This document shows positions 16,337 through 25,104 of a stretch of 64,000 nt of DNA, one piece after another (position 1 is the stretch's first letter; each line of letters opens with the position of its first letter). The translations under genes and the position numbers were made by a program. Source of the stretch: CAVXDY01 sp963760715 (GTDB lineage Bacteria; Actinomycetota; Thermoleophilia; Miltoncostaeales; Miltoncostaeaceae). The stretch is from NCBI GenBank assembly GCA_963760715.1, contig CAVXDY010000004.1, positions 248,001 through 312,000 on the forward strand, written 5' to 3'. The notes beneath the pieces are model-generated. The model saw only the letters and a program-made list of their open reading frames with translations, ran no database searches and was not told the DNA's origin.

Positions 16337-16752
16337 CCCTTCACGCCCGAGGTCATGGCGACCATCCGCCGCTTGATCCCCCAGGGGATCACGGAGTAGA
16401 CGGGGGCGAACACGGACCGCCAGAACCAGCCCGCGCCGGCGTGCGGCGCCGGGGCGCCCTCCTTCCCGCCCAGGCGGCGCATGGACGCCTCCATCAGCGC
16501 CCGCTCGCCGTTGGAGCGCATCACCCGCGGCAGCCCGGGCTTCGGCGGCAGGGCCGCGGGATGCTGGCCCGGCCGGGCCCCCGGGGTGCCGACCTTGCTG
16601 AGAGCGTCCGCCAAGGCCGTCTCCCCGGCCTTCCGGGCGGTCGAGCCCGGGGGCGCCGGCGGCGCGGCGGGAAGGCCGCCGCTGCCGTGCAGGGCGACCT
16701 TGTCGTGGCCGAACCACTCGCGCAGGGCCTCGGGCGGCTCGTGGTCGCTCAC
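16324..16752 (-). CDS. unknown 142-residue protein coupled to the disulfide reductase
   Basis: Starts GTG at 16752, overlapping the reductase stop as GTGA. The N-terminus (LREWFGHDKVALHGSGGLP) precedes a Pro/Ala-rich linker. The C-terminal 50 residues (AGWFWRSVFAPVYSVIPWGIKRRM) are aromatic and basic and could lie on a membrane surface. I recognise no family. Its tight coupling suggests it works with the flavoprotein, perhaps as an anchor or partner. Confidence 0.6.
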   Translation of the reverse strand: MSDHEPPEALREWFGHDKVALHGSGGLPAAPPAPPGSTARKAGETALADALSKVGTPGARPGQHPAALPPKPGLPRVMRSNGERALMEASMRRLGGKEGAPAPHAGAGWFWRSVFAPVYSVIPWGIKRRMVAMTSGVKGWRT

Positions 16753-18083
16753 AGCTGCGCCATCCCGTTCTGGGCCGCCACGGAGAGCGGCTCGTAGAGG
16801 GCGCCGATCGGCGGCGAGTAGACGTTCTCCATCCAGGCGATGTCCTCGAGGGTCGCGCCGCGCTTCAGGGCGAAGGCCAGGAAGTCGGCGCGCTCCTTGA
16901 CCCCCTCGCCGCCCACGAACTGGCCCCCGATGAGCCTGCCCGTGCCGGGCTCGGCCAGGAGCTTCACGCGCACCTGCTGCACGCCGGGGTAGTAGCGGGC
17001 CCGGCTGATGCCGTTGGCCGCGCCGACGACGTAGGGGATGCCGAGCGAGGTGGCCAGGTGCTCGCCGAAGCTGGCCCCGCCGATCTGCACCTGCCCGCCG
17101 ACCATCCCCCAGGGGATGGTGACCGCGTCGTACCGGCGGTCGCCGCCGCCGGCGTTGGCCCCCGCCACCCGGCCCTGCTGCATGGCGTGCGAGCCGGTCA
17201 GGCCCTGGACGGCGACGCCGGTCAGCTTCTGGGGCACCTCGACGCAGTCGCCCGCCGCGTAGACGCCCTCCATCGAGGTGCGCATGCGCTCGTCGACCGC
17301 GAAGGCCCCGGTCGAGCCGAGCTTGAGGCCCATCGAGCGCCCGATCGTGGTCTCGGGCTCCTTGTGGGTCGAGACCACGCAGATGTCGGCCTCGATCTCG
17401 CCCTCGCTGGTGACCACCGCGCGCAGCTTCCCTCCGCTGCCCTCGAAGCCCTTCAGGGCGGTGCCGAAGTGCAGCGTGGCGCCGAGCGCCGCGATGCTCT
17501 CCTGCACCGGCTCGGCGATCTCCGGGTCGGCCACCTGCGCCAGCAGCCACGCGTTCTCGTCGACGAGGTGGGTCTCGATGCCCCGGTGCGCGAGCGCGGT
17601 GAGCATCTCCACGCCCAGCGGGCCGGCCTCCAGCACGACGGCCTTCTTGACGTCGTTGAGGGTCTCGTTGAGCTCCATCCCGCGCCGGATGTTCTTGACG
17701 AAGGTGAGGCCCTCGAGGTCGTTCCCGGGCACGTCGGGGAGGGTGTAGTTCCAGCCCGTGCAGACGATGAGCGTGTCCCAGGGGATCACCTGGCCGCCCG
17801 CGGTCATGGTCCGCGCCGCGGCGTTGACGTCGGTGACCACGGTCTCGCGGCGCAGGTCGATGCCGGCCGCCTCGTAGTTCTCCGGCCCCGCCAGGAAGAG
17901 GCGCTCGAAGTCGGGGATCTCCCGGCCGAGCACGTAGGGGATGCCGCACGGCGAGTACGCGACGTCCTCGTACTCCGTGCAGACGATGACGGTCGCGTCG
18001 GGGTTCGTGCGCTTGGCCATCGATCCCGCGCTGATGCCGGCGGCGCCCCCGCCGATGACGCAGATGTTGCGAGCCTCACCCAT
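16749..18083 (-). CDS. CoA-disulfide reductase/NADH oxidase-type flavoprotein
   Basis: 444 residues of the class III pyridine nucleotide-disulfide oxidoreductases. The FAD-binding GGGAAGISAG is at the N-terminus, with a single redox cysteine in YSPCGIPYVLG (about residue 46). The NAD(P) site is LEAGPLGVEMLTAL, followed by VYAAGDCVEVP and a C-terminal dimerisation domain. Members reduce CoA disulfide or polysulfides, or reduce oxygen to water via a cysteine-sulfenic acid. The ATG is preceded by GAGGA. It is first in the operon with the 142-residue and AllH-like genes. It does not look like the MSMEG_0569 flavoprotein of Nit1C clusters. Confidence 0.85.
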   Translation of the reverse strand: MGEARNICVIGGGAAGISAGSMAKRTNPDATVIVCTEYEDVAYSPCGIPYVLGREIPDFERLFLAGPENYEAAGIDLRRETVVTDVNAAARTMTAGGQVIPWDTLIVCTGWNYTLPDVPGNDLEGLTFVKNIRRGMELNETLNDVKKAVVLEAGPLGVEMLTALAHRGIETHLVDENAWLLAQVADPEIAEPVQESIAALGATLHFGTALKGFEGSGGKLRAVVTSEGEIEADICVVSTHKEPETTIGRSMGLKLGSTGAFAVDERMRTSMEGVYAAGDCVEVPQKLTGVAVQGLTGSHAMQQGRVAGANAGGGDRRYDAVTIPWGMVGGQVQIGGASFGEHLATSLGIPYVVGAANGISRARYYPGVQQVRVKLLAEPGTGRLIGGQFVGGEGVKERADFLAFALKRGATLEDIAWMENVYSPPIGALYEPLSVAAQNGMAQL

Positions 18084-18128
18084 CCGTGTGTCCTCGAATC
18101 CTCTGGGCCGGAATGCGAAAGAGCGACG

Positions 18129-18554
18129 CTACCCCATGCCCTCGTCAAGGTGGTAGATGATCTCGGGCGGGGTCGCGAGGGTGTTCGTGACCCAGCAGTA
18201 GCGTTTCGCGAGCTCGACCGCGGGCGCGAGGTCGGCCGCCGGGGTGGACGAGCGCACCCACAGGTCGTAGCTGCCGTGCCGGGGCTCGCCCAGGGCCCGG
18301 CGCGGCCGCACCTGCACCTCCAGGTCGCGCAGGTCGATGCGCTGCTTGCCGGCTGCCCACGCCACCGCGATGCAGAAGCAGGAGGCGAGGGCCGCCACCA
18401 CGAGCTCGGTGGGCATCGGCCCGGAGTCCTTGCCGCCGAACTCCGGCGGCTCGTCCACCCGGATCGCGTGCCCGCGCCCCGAGACGTCGGCCGACAGCCC
18501 GCCGGTCCACTCGGCGGTCCAGACCGCGTATTCGTGGTCGTCACGCAGCGACAC
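18129..18554 (-). CDS. OsmC/Ohr family protein
   Basis: 141 residues. The family core is visible: GPMPTELVVAALASCFCIAVA with the first reactive cysteine (about 60) and AKRYCWVTNTL with the second (about 118). OsmC/Ohr proteins reduce organic hydroperoxides through this cysteine pair. Its ATG at 18554 lies inside the end of the upstream glycosyltransferase gene (14-nt overlap). It is the last gene of the five-gene operon running from 23391. Confidence 0.85.
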   Translation of the reverse strand: MSLRDDHEYAVWTAEWTGGLSADVSGRGHAIRVDEPPEFGGKDSGPMPTELVVAALASCFCIAVAWAAGKQRIDLRDLEVQVRPRRALGEPRHGSYDLWVRSSTPAADLAPAVELAKRYCWVTNTLATPPEIIYHLDEGMG

Positions 18555-19713
18555 GGACGATCTCCTCGTACACCCGCTCGTGCGCCGCGGCGGCGGCCTC
18601 CCAGGTGAAGCGCGCGGCCGTCGCGCGGCCCCCCGCCACCAGGCGCTCGCGCAGCGCGGTGTCCCCCATCACCTCCGCGAGGGCCGTCGCGAGCGCCGCC
18701 GGGTCGTCGACCGGGACCATCCGGCAGTCGCGCCCGTCGCGCAGGATCTCGCGCAGCACCGGCAGGTCGCTCACCACGGCCGGCAGGCCGGCGGCCTGCG
18801 CCTCCAGCACCACCAGGCCGAAGCCCTCGCGCTCCGAGGGGAAGGCCAGCAGGTCGGCCGCCCGGAAGAGGGCCGGCATGCCGGGATCGGGGATCGGGCC
18901 GAGCACCGCGACGTCCGCGGCGGCGGGCGGACGCGGGCCGCGATGCACCCTCAGGCCCAGGCGCACGGCGTCCCGCTCCCAGGCCTCGCGGTAGTCGGCG
19001 TAGTCGAAGAGCGTCTCGCCCCCGGCGATCGCCAGCAGGGCGCCCGCGCCGAGCGCGTCGCGGGCCCGCGCGAACGCCGCGAGCAGGGCCCGGCTGCCCT
19101 TTCGCGGCTCGATCCCGCCCACCGCCAGCACCGTGGGCCGCGCGCCCCAGCCGAGCTCGGCCCCCGCGGCGGCCCGGTCGAGGGGGCACGCGGCGAAGCG
19201 CTCACCGCCGACCCCGTTCGGGATCACGCGCGCGGTGACGCCGTGGTCGCGCGCGATCGCCTCGGCCCAGTGGGCGCTGACGCACACGCGGTGGTCGACG
19301 TCCTCGATCGAGGCGCGCTGGCACTCGACGAGCACCGGGTCGCGGAAGTCGTCAACGTGATGGATGGTGCGGACCACCGCGGGCACGACCCCCTCGGCGC
19401 GCAGGGCCAGCAGCGACCGCGCCGACAGGCAGTCCTCGGCGTGGTGGACGTCGGCCGGCCCCGCGGCCCGCAGGCCGTCGGCCAGCACGTCGGCGTAGCG
19501 CAGGATGCGGTCGCGCACCGGCTCGCCCGGCCGGCGCTCCACGGGCACCAGGCGGGCCGTGACCCGCGGCTCACGGAAGAAGGCGGCCCCGTCGGCCGAC
19601 AGCGCCCACAGCTCCACGTCGTGGCCGCGATCGCCGAGCGCCTCGGCCAGCGACAGCGCGTGGACGACCCCTCCCCGTGGCTTGGTGGAGTAGGTGACCA
19701 GACGGATCCTCAC
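18541..19713 (-). CDS. GT4 glycosyltransferase, MSMEG_0565 family
   Basis: 390 residues with the GT-B fold: RIRLVTYSTKPRGGVVHALSL at the N-terminus, DVHHAEDCLSARSL, PNGVGGERF, VGGIEPRKGSRALL, and the GT4 donor motif PSEREGFGLVVLEAQAAGLP. The N-terminal signature resembles the MSMEG_0565 glycosyltransferases, which accompany Nit1C genes, and fits the NitB/D/E/F homologues found at 26-32 kb. Sugar and acceptor are unknown. The GTG at 19713 overlaps the FdrA stop (GTGA). Confidence 0.8.
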   Translation of the reverse strand: MRIRLVTYSTKPRGGVVHALSLAEALGDRGHDVELWALSADGAAFFREPRVTARLVPVERRPGEPVRDRILRYADVLADGLRAAGPADVHHAEDCLSARSLLALRAEGVVPAVVRTIHHVDDFRDPVLVECQRASIEDVDHRVCVSAHWAEAIARDHGVTARVIPNGVGGERFAACPLDRAAAGAELGWGARPTVLAVGGIEPRKGSRALLAAFARARDALGAGALLAIAGGETLFDYADYREAWERDAVRLGLRVHRGPRPPAAADVAVLGPIPDPGMPALFRAADLLAFPSEREGFGLVVLEAQAAGLPAVVSDLPVLREILRDGRDCRMVPVDDPAALATALAEVMGDTALRERLVAGGRATAARFTWEAAAAAHERVYEEIVRVAA

Positions 19714-21170
19714 TCGGTGAGAGCCGCGGCGAGGCGCGCGGCGGCGGCGTTGGTGGGGGCCAGGCGGACCCCGGCCTCGGCCAGGGCCGCCTCCTGGCGG
19801 CTGCGCACCTGCGGATCGGCCTCGGTGCCCAGCACGTAGCCCACCACCGCGAGCTGAGGCCGGGTCGCGAGGGCCTCGCGGATGACCGGGGCGAGCACCC
19901 CGGCGGGATCGGGGTGGCTCGCGTAGCCGAGGACGACGTCGATCAGCAGAACGCCCACCTCGGGGTCGGCCGCCTCCTCGATCAGGCGCTCCGCGCGCGC
20001 GGCCGGGTCGATCATGGGGTGGGGCCGGCCACGGGTGAACTCCTCCTCGCCGAGATCGAGGCACGCGTGGCCCCGCGGCCGCCCGTCGAGACGCCGCGCC
20101 CGGCCGGCCGGCGCGTTGGTGACCACGTCCCCGAGGCGCTCGGCCAGGATCGCGGCGGCCTCGCTGCAGAGCGTCCCCCCGGAGAACAGGCCGCGCACCG
20201 CGCCCCCGGTGATCCACTCGACGCGCGGCGGGCCCGGGGGCTCGGACGGGTGGCCGGCGAGGCGGGCGGCGGCCAGGGCCGCCTCCTCCAGCGTCGCGGC
20301 CAGGTGGACCCCGCCGACCGGCTCCACCCCGCCGCCCACCATGCAGGCCACCGCCGGCAGGTCCAGGGCGGCCAGAGCCCGCAGCACCCGCTCGGCGACC
20401 TCGGGCGAGGGCGGCTTCGAGACGCACAGGATCACCTCGGTCTCGTCGTCGGCCGCGAGGCGGGCGATGGCGTCCAGGGCCGTGATCGCCCCCACCTCGT
20501 CCGTGAGGTCGCGGCCGCCGGTGCCGTAGCAGCGGCTGATCCCGGCGCCCGCCCGGTCGACGAGCACCGTGACCTCCTGCGCGCCCGTGCCCGCCGCGGC
20601 GACCACGCCCACGGAGCCGCGCGCGACCACGTTGGCGAAGCCGAGCGCCAGCCCGTCGATGATCGCCGTGCCCGCACCCGGCCCCATGACGAGGAGGCCC
20701 CGCTCGTGGGCGCGCCGCTTCAGCGCGACCTCGTCCTCCCGCGAGACCCCGTCGCTGAACAGGAGCACGTCCATTCCGGAGCCGAGCGCCTTGTGGGCCT
20801 CGAGGGCCGCGTAGTCGCCGGGCACCGAGATCACGGCCAGGTCGCCCTCCGCGCGCGCCAGGCTGCGCGGCGGGCGCGGGCCCGCCCCGCCCGGCGCGAC
20901 GCCGGACGGGGCGGCGTCCAGGATCTCCTCCGCGGCGGCCAGGCCGGCCTCGGCCCGCGCCCCGCTCACGGCGAGCACCAGGTCGTCGGGTCCCGCGCCG
21001 TCGAGCCCGGCGTCCGAGAAGCCCATCGACGCGGCCTCCTCGCGGTTGGCGGGCGTCGCCATGAAGCACAGCGCGCGCTCCACGCCGTCCACGCTCTCGG
21101 CCGCCCGGGCCGCGGCCATCATCTTGGCGCTGTCGACCCAGCGGCCGGCGCGGATGCGGATCGCCGTCAC
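19710..21170 (-). CDS. FdrA/AllF-like acyl-CoA synthetase-fold protein
   Basis: 486 residues resembling FdrA (AllF), a succinyl-CoA-synthetase-like protein with tandem CoA-binding-type Rossmann and ligase domains. Visible are GRWVDSAKMMAAARA, MATPANREEAASMGF, DVLLFSDGVSREDEVALKRRA, LVMGPGAGTAIIDG, AAGTGAQEVTVLVDRAGAGIS, EWITGGAVRGLFSGGTLCSEAA and GRPHPMIDP. In enterobacteria AllF acts with AllG and AllH as oxamate carbamoyltransferase, passing carbamoyl phosphate to carbamate kinase. It is slightly shorter than E. coli AllF. AllG-like (32375), a possible AllH (15767) and carbamate kinase (25104) are in the same region but not adjacent. Overlaps both neighbours by 4 nt. Confidence 0.85.
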   Translation of the reverse strand: MTAIRIRAGRWVDSAKMMAAARAAESVDGVERALCFMATPANREEAASMGFSDAGLDGAGPDDLVLAVSGARAEAGLAAAEEILDAAPSGVAPGGAGPRPPRSLARAEGDLAVISVPGDYAALEAHKALGSGMDVLLFSDGVSREDEVALKRRAHERGLLVMGPGAGTAIIDGLALGFANVVARGSVGVVAAAGTGAQEVTVLVDRAGAGISRCYGTGGRDLTDEVGAITALDAIARLAADDETEVILCVSKPPSPEVAERVLRALAALDLPAVACMVGGGVEPVGGVHLAATLEEAALAAARLAGHPSEPPGPPRVEWITGGAVRGLFSGGTLCSEAAAILAERLGDVVTNAPAGRARRLDGRPRGHACLDLGEEEFTRGRPHPMIDPAARAERLIEEAADPEVGVLLIDVVLGYASHPDPAGVLAPVIREALATRPQLAVVGYVLGTEADPQVRSRQEAALAEAGVRLAPTNAAAARLAAALTE

Positions 21171-22405
21171 GTGGCCGACACCACGCGCCCCTCCGGGCCG
21201 GCCAGCAGCGGCTCCGCCTGGGCGCCGAGGGCCTCGTCGTCGGTCTCGGCCGCGCGCAGGGTGGATGCGCGGCCGCCCTCCACCAGCACGGCGCCCGGGC
21301 GGAGGTGGATGAAGGGCGACGCCTGGGCCATCGCGTAGGCGCCGGTCTGGCCGATCCAGACCAGGTCGCCCACCCGCAGCGGCGCCAGCGGCACCTCGCG
21401 GGCGACGGCGTCGTGCTGGAGGCAGAGCGGCCCGAACAGGTCCGTGGGGCGCTCGGCACCGTCGCGCGGCTCGGCGGCGTGGACGGGCGACCGCTTCCAC
21501 AGCACGCACGGCACCTGGGTCACGCCCGCATCGACCACCACCGCGCCCCGTCCCCGGCGCGCGACCACCCGCACGAGCAGCCAGCCGGCGTCGCGGATGA
21601 GCGCGCGGCCGGGCTCCAGGATGATGGGCGGGGCGTCGGGGCCCAGGGCCGCGCGCGCCGCGCCGAGATGCTCCGCGAGGCCCGCGGCGGCCGGCCAGCC
21701 GCCGCCCAGGTCGAGCCACGCGATGCCGCCGACGCGCTCGGCCGTCTCGCGCAGCCGTGCCGCCGCGTCGGCGAAGCGCGCGACCGGCACCGGGTACTGC
21801 ACCGTGACTCCGTGGATCGGGGGCCCGGAGGACGGCAGCGGGCCCAGCTGGTAGGCGCCCAGGTGGATGTGCAGGCCGGTCAGCGGCAGACCGGCCCGCG
21901 CGAGGACCGACGCGGCCGCCGGCGCCATCCGCGCCGGAACCCCGAAGCGATCGCGCCCCTCCCGGTCGGGCGGCACGAGCCGCAGGCCCACGCGCGCGCC
22001 GGGGGCGGCGTGCGCCGCGAGCCGGGCGATCTCGCGCACCTGCTCCGCCCCGTCGGCCACGACCGTGGCCCCCTCCGACAGCGCCCGGCGCAGCTCCGAC
22101 GAGGTCTTGAGGGGCCCGTTGAAGACGATCTGGGAGCCCGGCACCCCGGCCCGGCGGGCGATGCGGTACTCGAAGCCCGAGGCCACATCGGCCCAGCATC
22201 CCGCCCGGTGGAGGCGGGCCACCAGGCCCATGAGGGGGTTCGACTTGACCGAGTACGCGATCGTCGCGCGCGGCCCGGCCACGGCCTGGAACGCGCGCGC
22301 CTCGGCCGCGATGCGGGCACCGTCGAAGACGTAGAGCGGCGTGCCGAAGCGCTCGGCCAGCTCCCCCGCCCGGCCCGGCGGGCGGGGGTCGAGCGAGCGG
22401 ATCAC
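21167..22405 (-). CDS. fold-III PLP decarboxylase, diaminopimelate decarboxylase-like
   Basis: 412 residues with the alanine-racemase-type barrel and C-terminal beta domain: FGTPLYVFDGARI, the PLP lysine in AYSVKSNP (about residue 50), GLHIHLGAYQ, EPGRALIRDAGWLL, and the active-site Cys region GPLCLQHDAV followed by QTGAYAMAQASPF. It belongs to the DAP/ornithine/carboxynorspermidine decarboxylase superfamily. The neighbourhood has no lysine genes, so I do not call it LysA. The substrate is probably an amino acid formed in this locus. GTGA overlaps on both sides place it in the LLM-FdrA-GT-OsmC operon. Confidence 0.8.
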   Translation of the reverse strand: MIRSLDPRPPGRAGELAERFGTPLYVFDGARIAAEARAFQAVAGPRATIAYSVKSNPLMGLVARLHRAGCWADVASGFEYRIARRAGVPGSQIVFNGPLKTSSELRRALSEGATVVADGAEQVREIARLAAHAAPGARVGLRLVPPDREGRDRFGVPARMAPAAASVLARAGLPLTGLHIHLGAYQLGPLPSSGPPIHGVTVQYPVPVARFADAAARLRETAERVGGIAWLDLGGGWPAAAGLAEHLGAARAALGPDAPPIILEPGRALIRDAGWLLVRVVARRGRGAVVVDAGVTQVPCVLWKRSPVHAAEPRDGAERPTDLFGPLCLQHDAVAREVPLAPLRVGDLVWIGQTGAYAMAQASPFIHLRPGAVLVEGGRASTLRAAETDDEALGAQAEPLLAGPEGRVVSAT

Positions 22406-23391
22406 GCCACCGCCCGGGCCGTGAGGCGCGGCCACACGCGGCGGCCGACCCGGGTGACCTCCTCGAGGTGCGGGTAGCCGGAGGCGATCACCAGATCCAC
22501 CCCCGCCCGGCGGTACTCGTCGAGCAACCCCGCGACGCGGCCGTGCGAGCCCACCAGCGCGGTGCCCGCACCGCCGCGCACGGCGCGGATCCCGGCCCAC
22601 AGCCCGGGCGACACCCAGCCCTCCTCGTCGGCCGGGAGGGCGTTCATGCGGGCCTGGCCCTCGCTGTCGAACCCCTGGTACTCGGCGGCGCGGTCGCCGG
22701 CCACCTCGGCCTTGGAGACCAGCTCGCGGGCCGCGTCGAGCGCCTCGGCGCCGCCGCTGCGGGCGATGAGGTGGATGCGGAGCCCGAAGCGCATGGGCCG
22801 GCCGCCGGCCCGGTCGCGCATCTCCCGGATGCGCTCGCCGATCCGGTCCGGGGGCTCCCCCCACATCAGGTACGTGTCGGCCACCCGCGCGGCCAGGGCC
22901 TTCGCCGCCTCGCTGGCACCGCCCAGGTACAGCGGTCCCGGAAAGCGCTCGCGCAGGGCGTCCGCCAGCTCGCCCAGGCGCGCGTAACGGGCGTCGTGGT
23001 CCCGCGGCGGGGCGCCGTAGCCCGCATCCGGCCCGCCCCCGGCCACCAGGTTGATGGCGATCCGGTCCGGGGCGATCGACCAGAGCGTCTGCGCCTGGTG
23101 GGCGGCCAGGTCCGGCTGGAGCGCCGCCGGGTTCACCGCCACCAGCAGCCGGATCCGGCGCGTCATGGTCGCGAGCGCCGACGCCGTGGTCCAGCTCTCC
23201 ATGAACCGGGCGTCGGGCGCGAACGAGTCGTTGACCGAGCCGTTCGGGATGAGGATCTCCTGGGCGCCGGCGTCCTCGGCGGCCTGCGCCACGGAGGCCA
23301 GGTAGGTGATCTCGGGCGCGCGCTCAGGCTGCCGGGTTCCCAGCCATCGTCCGTCGCCCTCCGAGGGGCAGTACCAGCCGAGAGCGAGCAC
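22402..23391 (-). CDS. LLM-class flavin-dependent monooxygenase, SsuD-like
   Basis: 329 residues of the luciferase-like fold: LGWYCPSEGDGRW at the N-terminus, EILIPNGSVNDSFAPDARFM, RIRLLVAVNPAALQPDLAAHQAQTL and AINLVAGGGPDAGYGA, as in alkanesulfonate monooxygenases. These enzymes use reduced FMN (or F420) and oxygen to oxidise small organic substrates. It heads a five-gene operon (LLM, PLP decarboxylase, FdrA, GT, OsmC). The GTG start follows TAGCAT by 7 nt, so the transcript is probably leaderless. It is divergent from the 102-residue gene. Confidence 0.85.
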   Translation of the reverse strand: MLALGWYCPSEGDGRWLGTRQPERAPEITYLASVAQAAEDAGAQEILIPNGSVNDSFAPDARFMESWTTASALATMTRRIRLLVAVNPAALQPDLAAHQAQTLWSIAPDRIAINLVAGGGPDAGYGAPPRDHDARYARLGELADALRERFPGPLYLGGASEAAKALAARVADTYLMWGEPPDRIGERIREMRDRAGGRPMRFGLRIHLIARSGGAEALDAARELVSKAEVAGDRAAEYQGFDSEGQARMNALPADEEGWVSPGLWAGIRAVRGGAGTALVGSHGRVAGLLDEYRRAGVDLVIASGYPHLEEVTRVGRRVWPRLTARAVA

Positions 23392-23398
23392 CCCGAGG

Positions 23399-23404
23399 AT
23401 GCTA
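23399..23404 (-). promoter_or_regulatory. -10 box TAGCAT, leaderless
   Basis: On the minus strand TAGCAT ends 7 nt before the GTG of the LLM monooxygenase. It is one half of a divergent promoter with 23423. Confidence 0.5.
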
Positions 23405-23422
23405 CCGAGCCGGGGCGGCGGT

Positions 23423-23428
23423 TAGGGT
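23423..23428 (+). promoter_or_regulatory. -10 box TAGGGT, leaderless
   Basis: TAGGGT ends 9 nt before the GTG at 23438. The two divergent -10 boxes are only 18 nt apart, so the promoters overlap and may compete. Confidence 0.45.
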
Positions 23429-23437
23429 CGCACGACC

Positions 23438-23746
23438 GTGCCGGCTTCGCTCGTCACAATCGAGAGCCACGACCTCGACACCGGCGAGCGCATGCGCGAC
23501 GTCTTCGAGGTGACCCCGGCGCCCGAGCCCGGCCGCGAGCGCGCCGTGCTGGCCGAGGTGGTCGCGGGCATCCACCCCGGCGCGATCGAGCGGTCGTACG
23601 GGGACCGGGTCGGCACCTTCCGCGACGGCCGCCGGGAGATCACCGCGTCGCTCACGACCGTGGAGGGCGCCGCGGCCGAGGGCGCACCCGAGCCCGGGCC
23701 CGAGCCCGATCCCGCCCAGGAGCGCCTCTTCGACGCCGGCCCCTAG
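23438..23746 (+). CDS. unknown 102-residue protein
   Basis: A small protein with a folded-looking N-terminal 70 residues (SLVTIESHDLDTGERMRDVF, then GTFRDGRREITASLTTVEG) and a Pro/Glu-rich tail. I recognise no family. Its own leaderless-type promoter and codon usage consistent with neighbours support it as real. It ends 4 nt into the convergent aminotransferase-fold gene. Its location between two nitrogen-related operons suggests a regulatory or accessory role (inference). Confidence 0.6.
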   Translation: MPASLVTIESHDLDTGERMRDVFEVTPAPEPGRERAVLAEVVAGIHPGAIERSYGDRVGTFRDGRREITASLTTVEGAAAEGAPEPGPEPDPAQERLFDAGP

Positions 23747-25104
23747 CGGCGGGCGCCGGCGATGATCCCCGCGATCCGCCGGCCGCGCTCGGTGCCGTAG
23801 GAGCGGAACAGCTCCACCACCGCATCGCGATAGACACCGCGGGCCGCCTCCTCGCACGCCTCGGGGAAGGCGGCGGCGAAGCGCTCGAGGGCCGAGGGGT
23901 CCGGGTCGCTCAGGTTGAGGCGGATCGTGGTGGTGGCGCCCACCTCTCCCAGGCCGTCGCCCGGATAGACGGCCACGCGCCGCTTGCAGAGCGCCACCGT
24001 GAGCTCCTGGGCGCTGGCGCCCGTCTCGGACACGTCGACGACGCACGAGAAGCCGTAGGCCGGGTCGATCACCGGGCGGGCGATCTCGTGGAGGCGCGCC
24101 AGGTTCCGCTGGATGACCTCCTCGCCGCGGCGCAGCCACACGCCGTCGCGCAGCGCGGCGGCCGCGCCGACCTGGGCCAGGCGGTTGGTGTTGAGGCGCA
24201 CGGCGGCGATCTTCACCTGGAGGCAGGCCCGCACCAGGGCGGGAGGGCCCCCGAGGGCCCCGATGCGCGCCCCGGCCATGCCGTAGCCGTGGGCCAGGCC
24301 GCTCGCCACCAGCACCGTGGCGCCGGGGTGCTCCGCGGCGACCGCCGCGATCGGGTGGTGGGCCGCCCCGGGGTCGATGCGGTGCGCCGAGTGAGTGCTG
24401 TCGGCCACGATCACCACGCCGCGCTCGGCGGAGAGCGCGCACAGGGCCGCGAGCTCGTCGCGCGTCTGCACGGTGCCGAACGGGTTGACCGGATCGCACA
24501 CCACGACCATCCGCGTGCGCGGGGTCAGGGCGGCCGCCACCTCGTCGGGGTCGAGCCGCCACCCGCCCGCCGCGCCGAGGCGCACCCACACGGGCTCGGC
24601 GCCCGCCAGCCGCAGCGCCGGCACGAAGTGGAAATAGCCGGGATCGGTGACGATCGCCTGGTCGCCCGGATCGAGGCAGGCGAGGGCCGCGTACGCCACC
24701 CCCGCCTGTGCGCCCTCGGTGCCGATCACCTCGAAGCCGTCGCCGCGCTCGCGCCCCAGGAGCTGCTCCGCCATGAGGTCGCGGAGCCGCTCGTCGAGAT
24801 CGGGCGAGTACGGGCCCACGTGCTCCTCGTCGACCGCCGCCCGCATGGCCATCAGCGCCAGCGGCGAGGGCCCGAGGTGGTTGGCCATCCATCCGAGGTC
24901 GGCCCACTCCGAGCGGTCGAGCGCGATCGCCCCGTCCCGGTAGATCTCGGCGGGATCCCACCCGAGGATGCGGTAGGCGTCCCGGTAGGTCATGTAGTTG
25001 CCGAACCCCTGCGGATCCTCGAGCAGCGCGCGGGCGCGGGCCGACACGGGGGGCATGGCGTCCCCTCTCGGGGGTCGCCACGTGAGGACCGAGCGGCGCG
25101 CCAT
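23743..25104 (-). CDS. aminotransferase-fold protein with the PLP lysine replaced by His
   Basis: 453 residues of the class I/II aminotransferase fold: FEVIGTEGAQAGVAYAALACL, DPVNPFGTVQTRDEL (NP-G motif), VIVADSTHSAHR and GYGMAGARIGALGG. Where the family has the Schiff-base lysine (S/A-K-x-Y-G-M-x-G-x-R), this protein reads Ala-His-Gly-Tyr-Gly-Met, with His272. The DExY motif reads Asp-Ser-Thr-His, so the PLP-contacting Tyr is also changed. It therefore may not be a normal transaminase. ATG 25104 overlaps the carbamate kinase stop (ATGA). ATG 25056, behind GAGAGGGG, is an equally good start. Confidence 0.78.
   Translation of the reverse strand: MARRSVLTWRPPRGDAMPPVSARARALLEDPQGFGNYMTYRDAYRILGWDPAEIYRDGAIALDRSEWADLGWMANHLGPSPLALMAMRAAVDEEHVGPYSPDLDERLRDLMAEQLLGRERGDGFEVIGTEGAQAGVAYAALACLDPGDQAIVTDPGYFHFVPALRLAGAEPVWVRLGAAGGWRLDPDEVAAALTPRTRMVVVCDPVNPFGTVQTRDELAALCALSAERGVVIVADSTHSAHRIDPGAAHHPIAAVAAEHPGATVLVASGLAHGYGMAGARIGALGGPPALVRACLQVKIAAVRLNTNRLAQVGAAAALRDGVWLRRGEEVIQRNLARLHEIARPVIDPAYGFSCVVDVSETGASAQELTVALCKRRVAVYPGDGLGEVGATTTIRLNLSDPDPSALERFAAAFPEACEEAARGVYRDAVVELFRSYGTERGRRIAGIIAGARR

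Noticed and set aside
16749..18083. MSMEG_0569-type flavoprotein of Nit1C clusters
   Set aside because: The single redox cysteine in YSPCGIPY and the tandem FAD/NAD sites place it in the CoA-disulfide reductase/NADH oxidase group instead.
21167..22405. Diaminopimelate decarboxylase LysA
   Set aside because: The fold matches, but there are no lysine-pathway genes nearby, the active-site segments are divergent, and the operon is with FdrA and a monooxygenase. Only the superfamily is called.
23438..23746. MSMEG_0570-type small nitrogen-starvation protein
   Set aside because: The size (102 residues) is similar, but I see none of that family's expected sequence pattern, so it is left as unknown.
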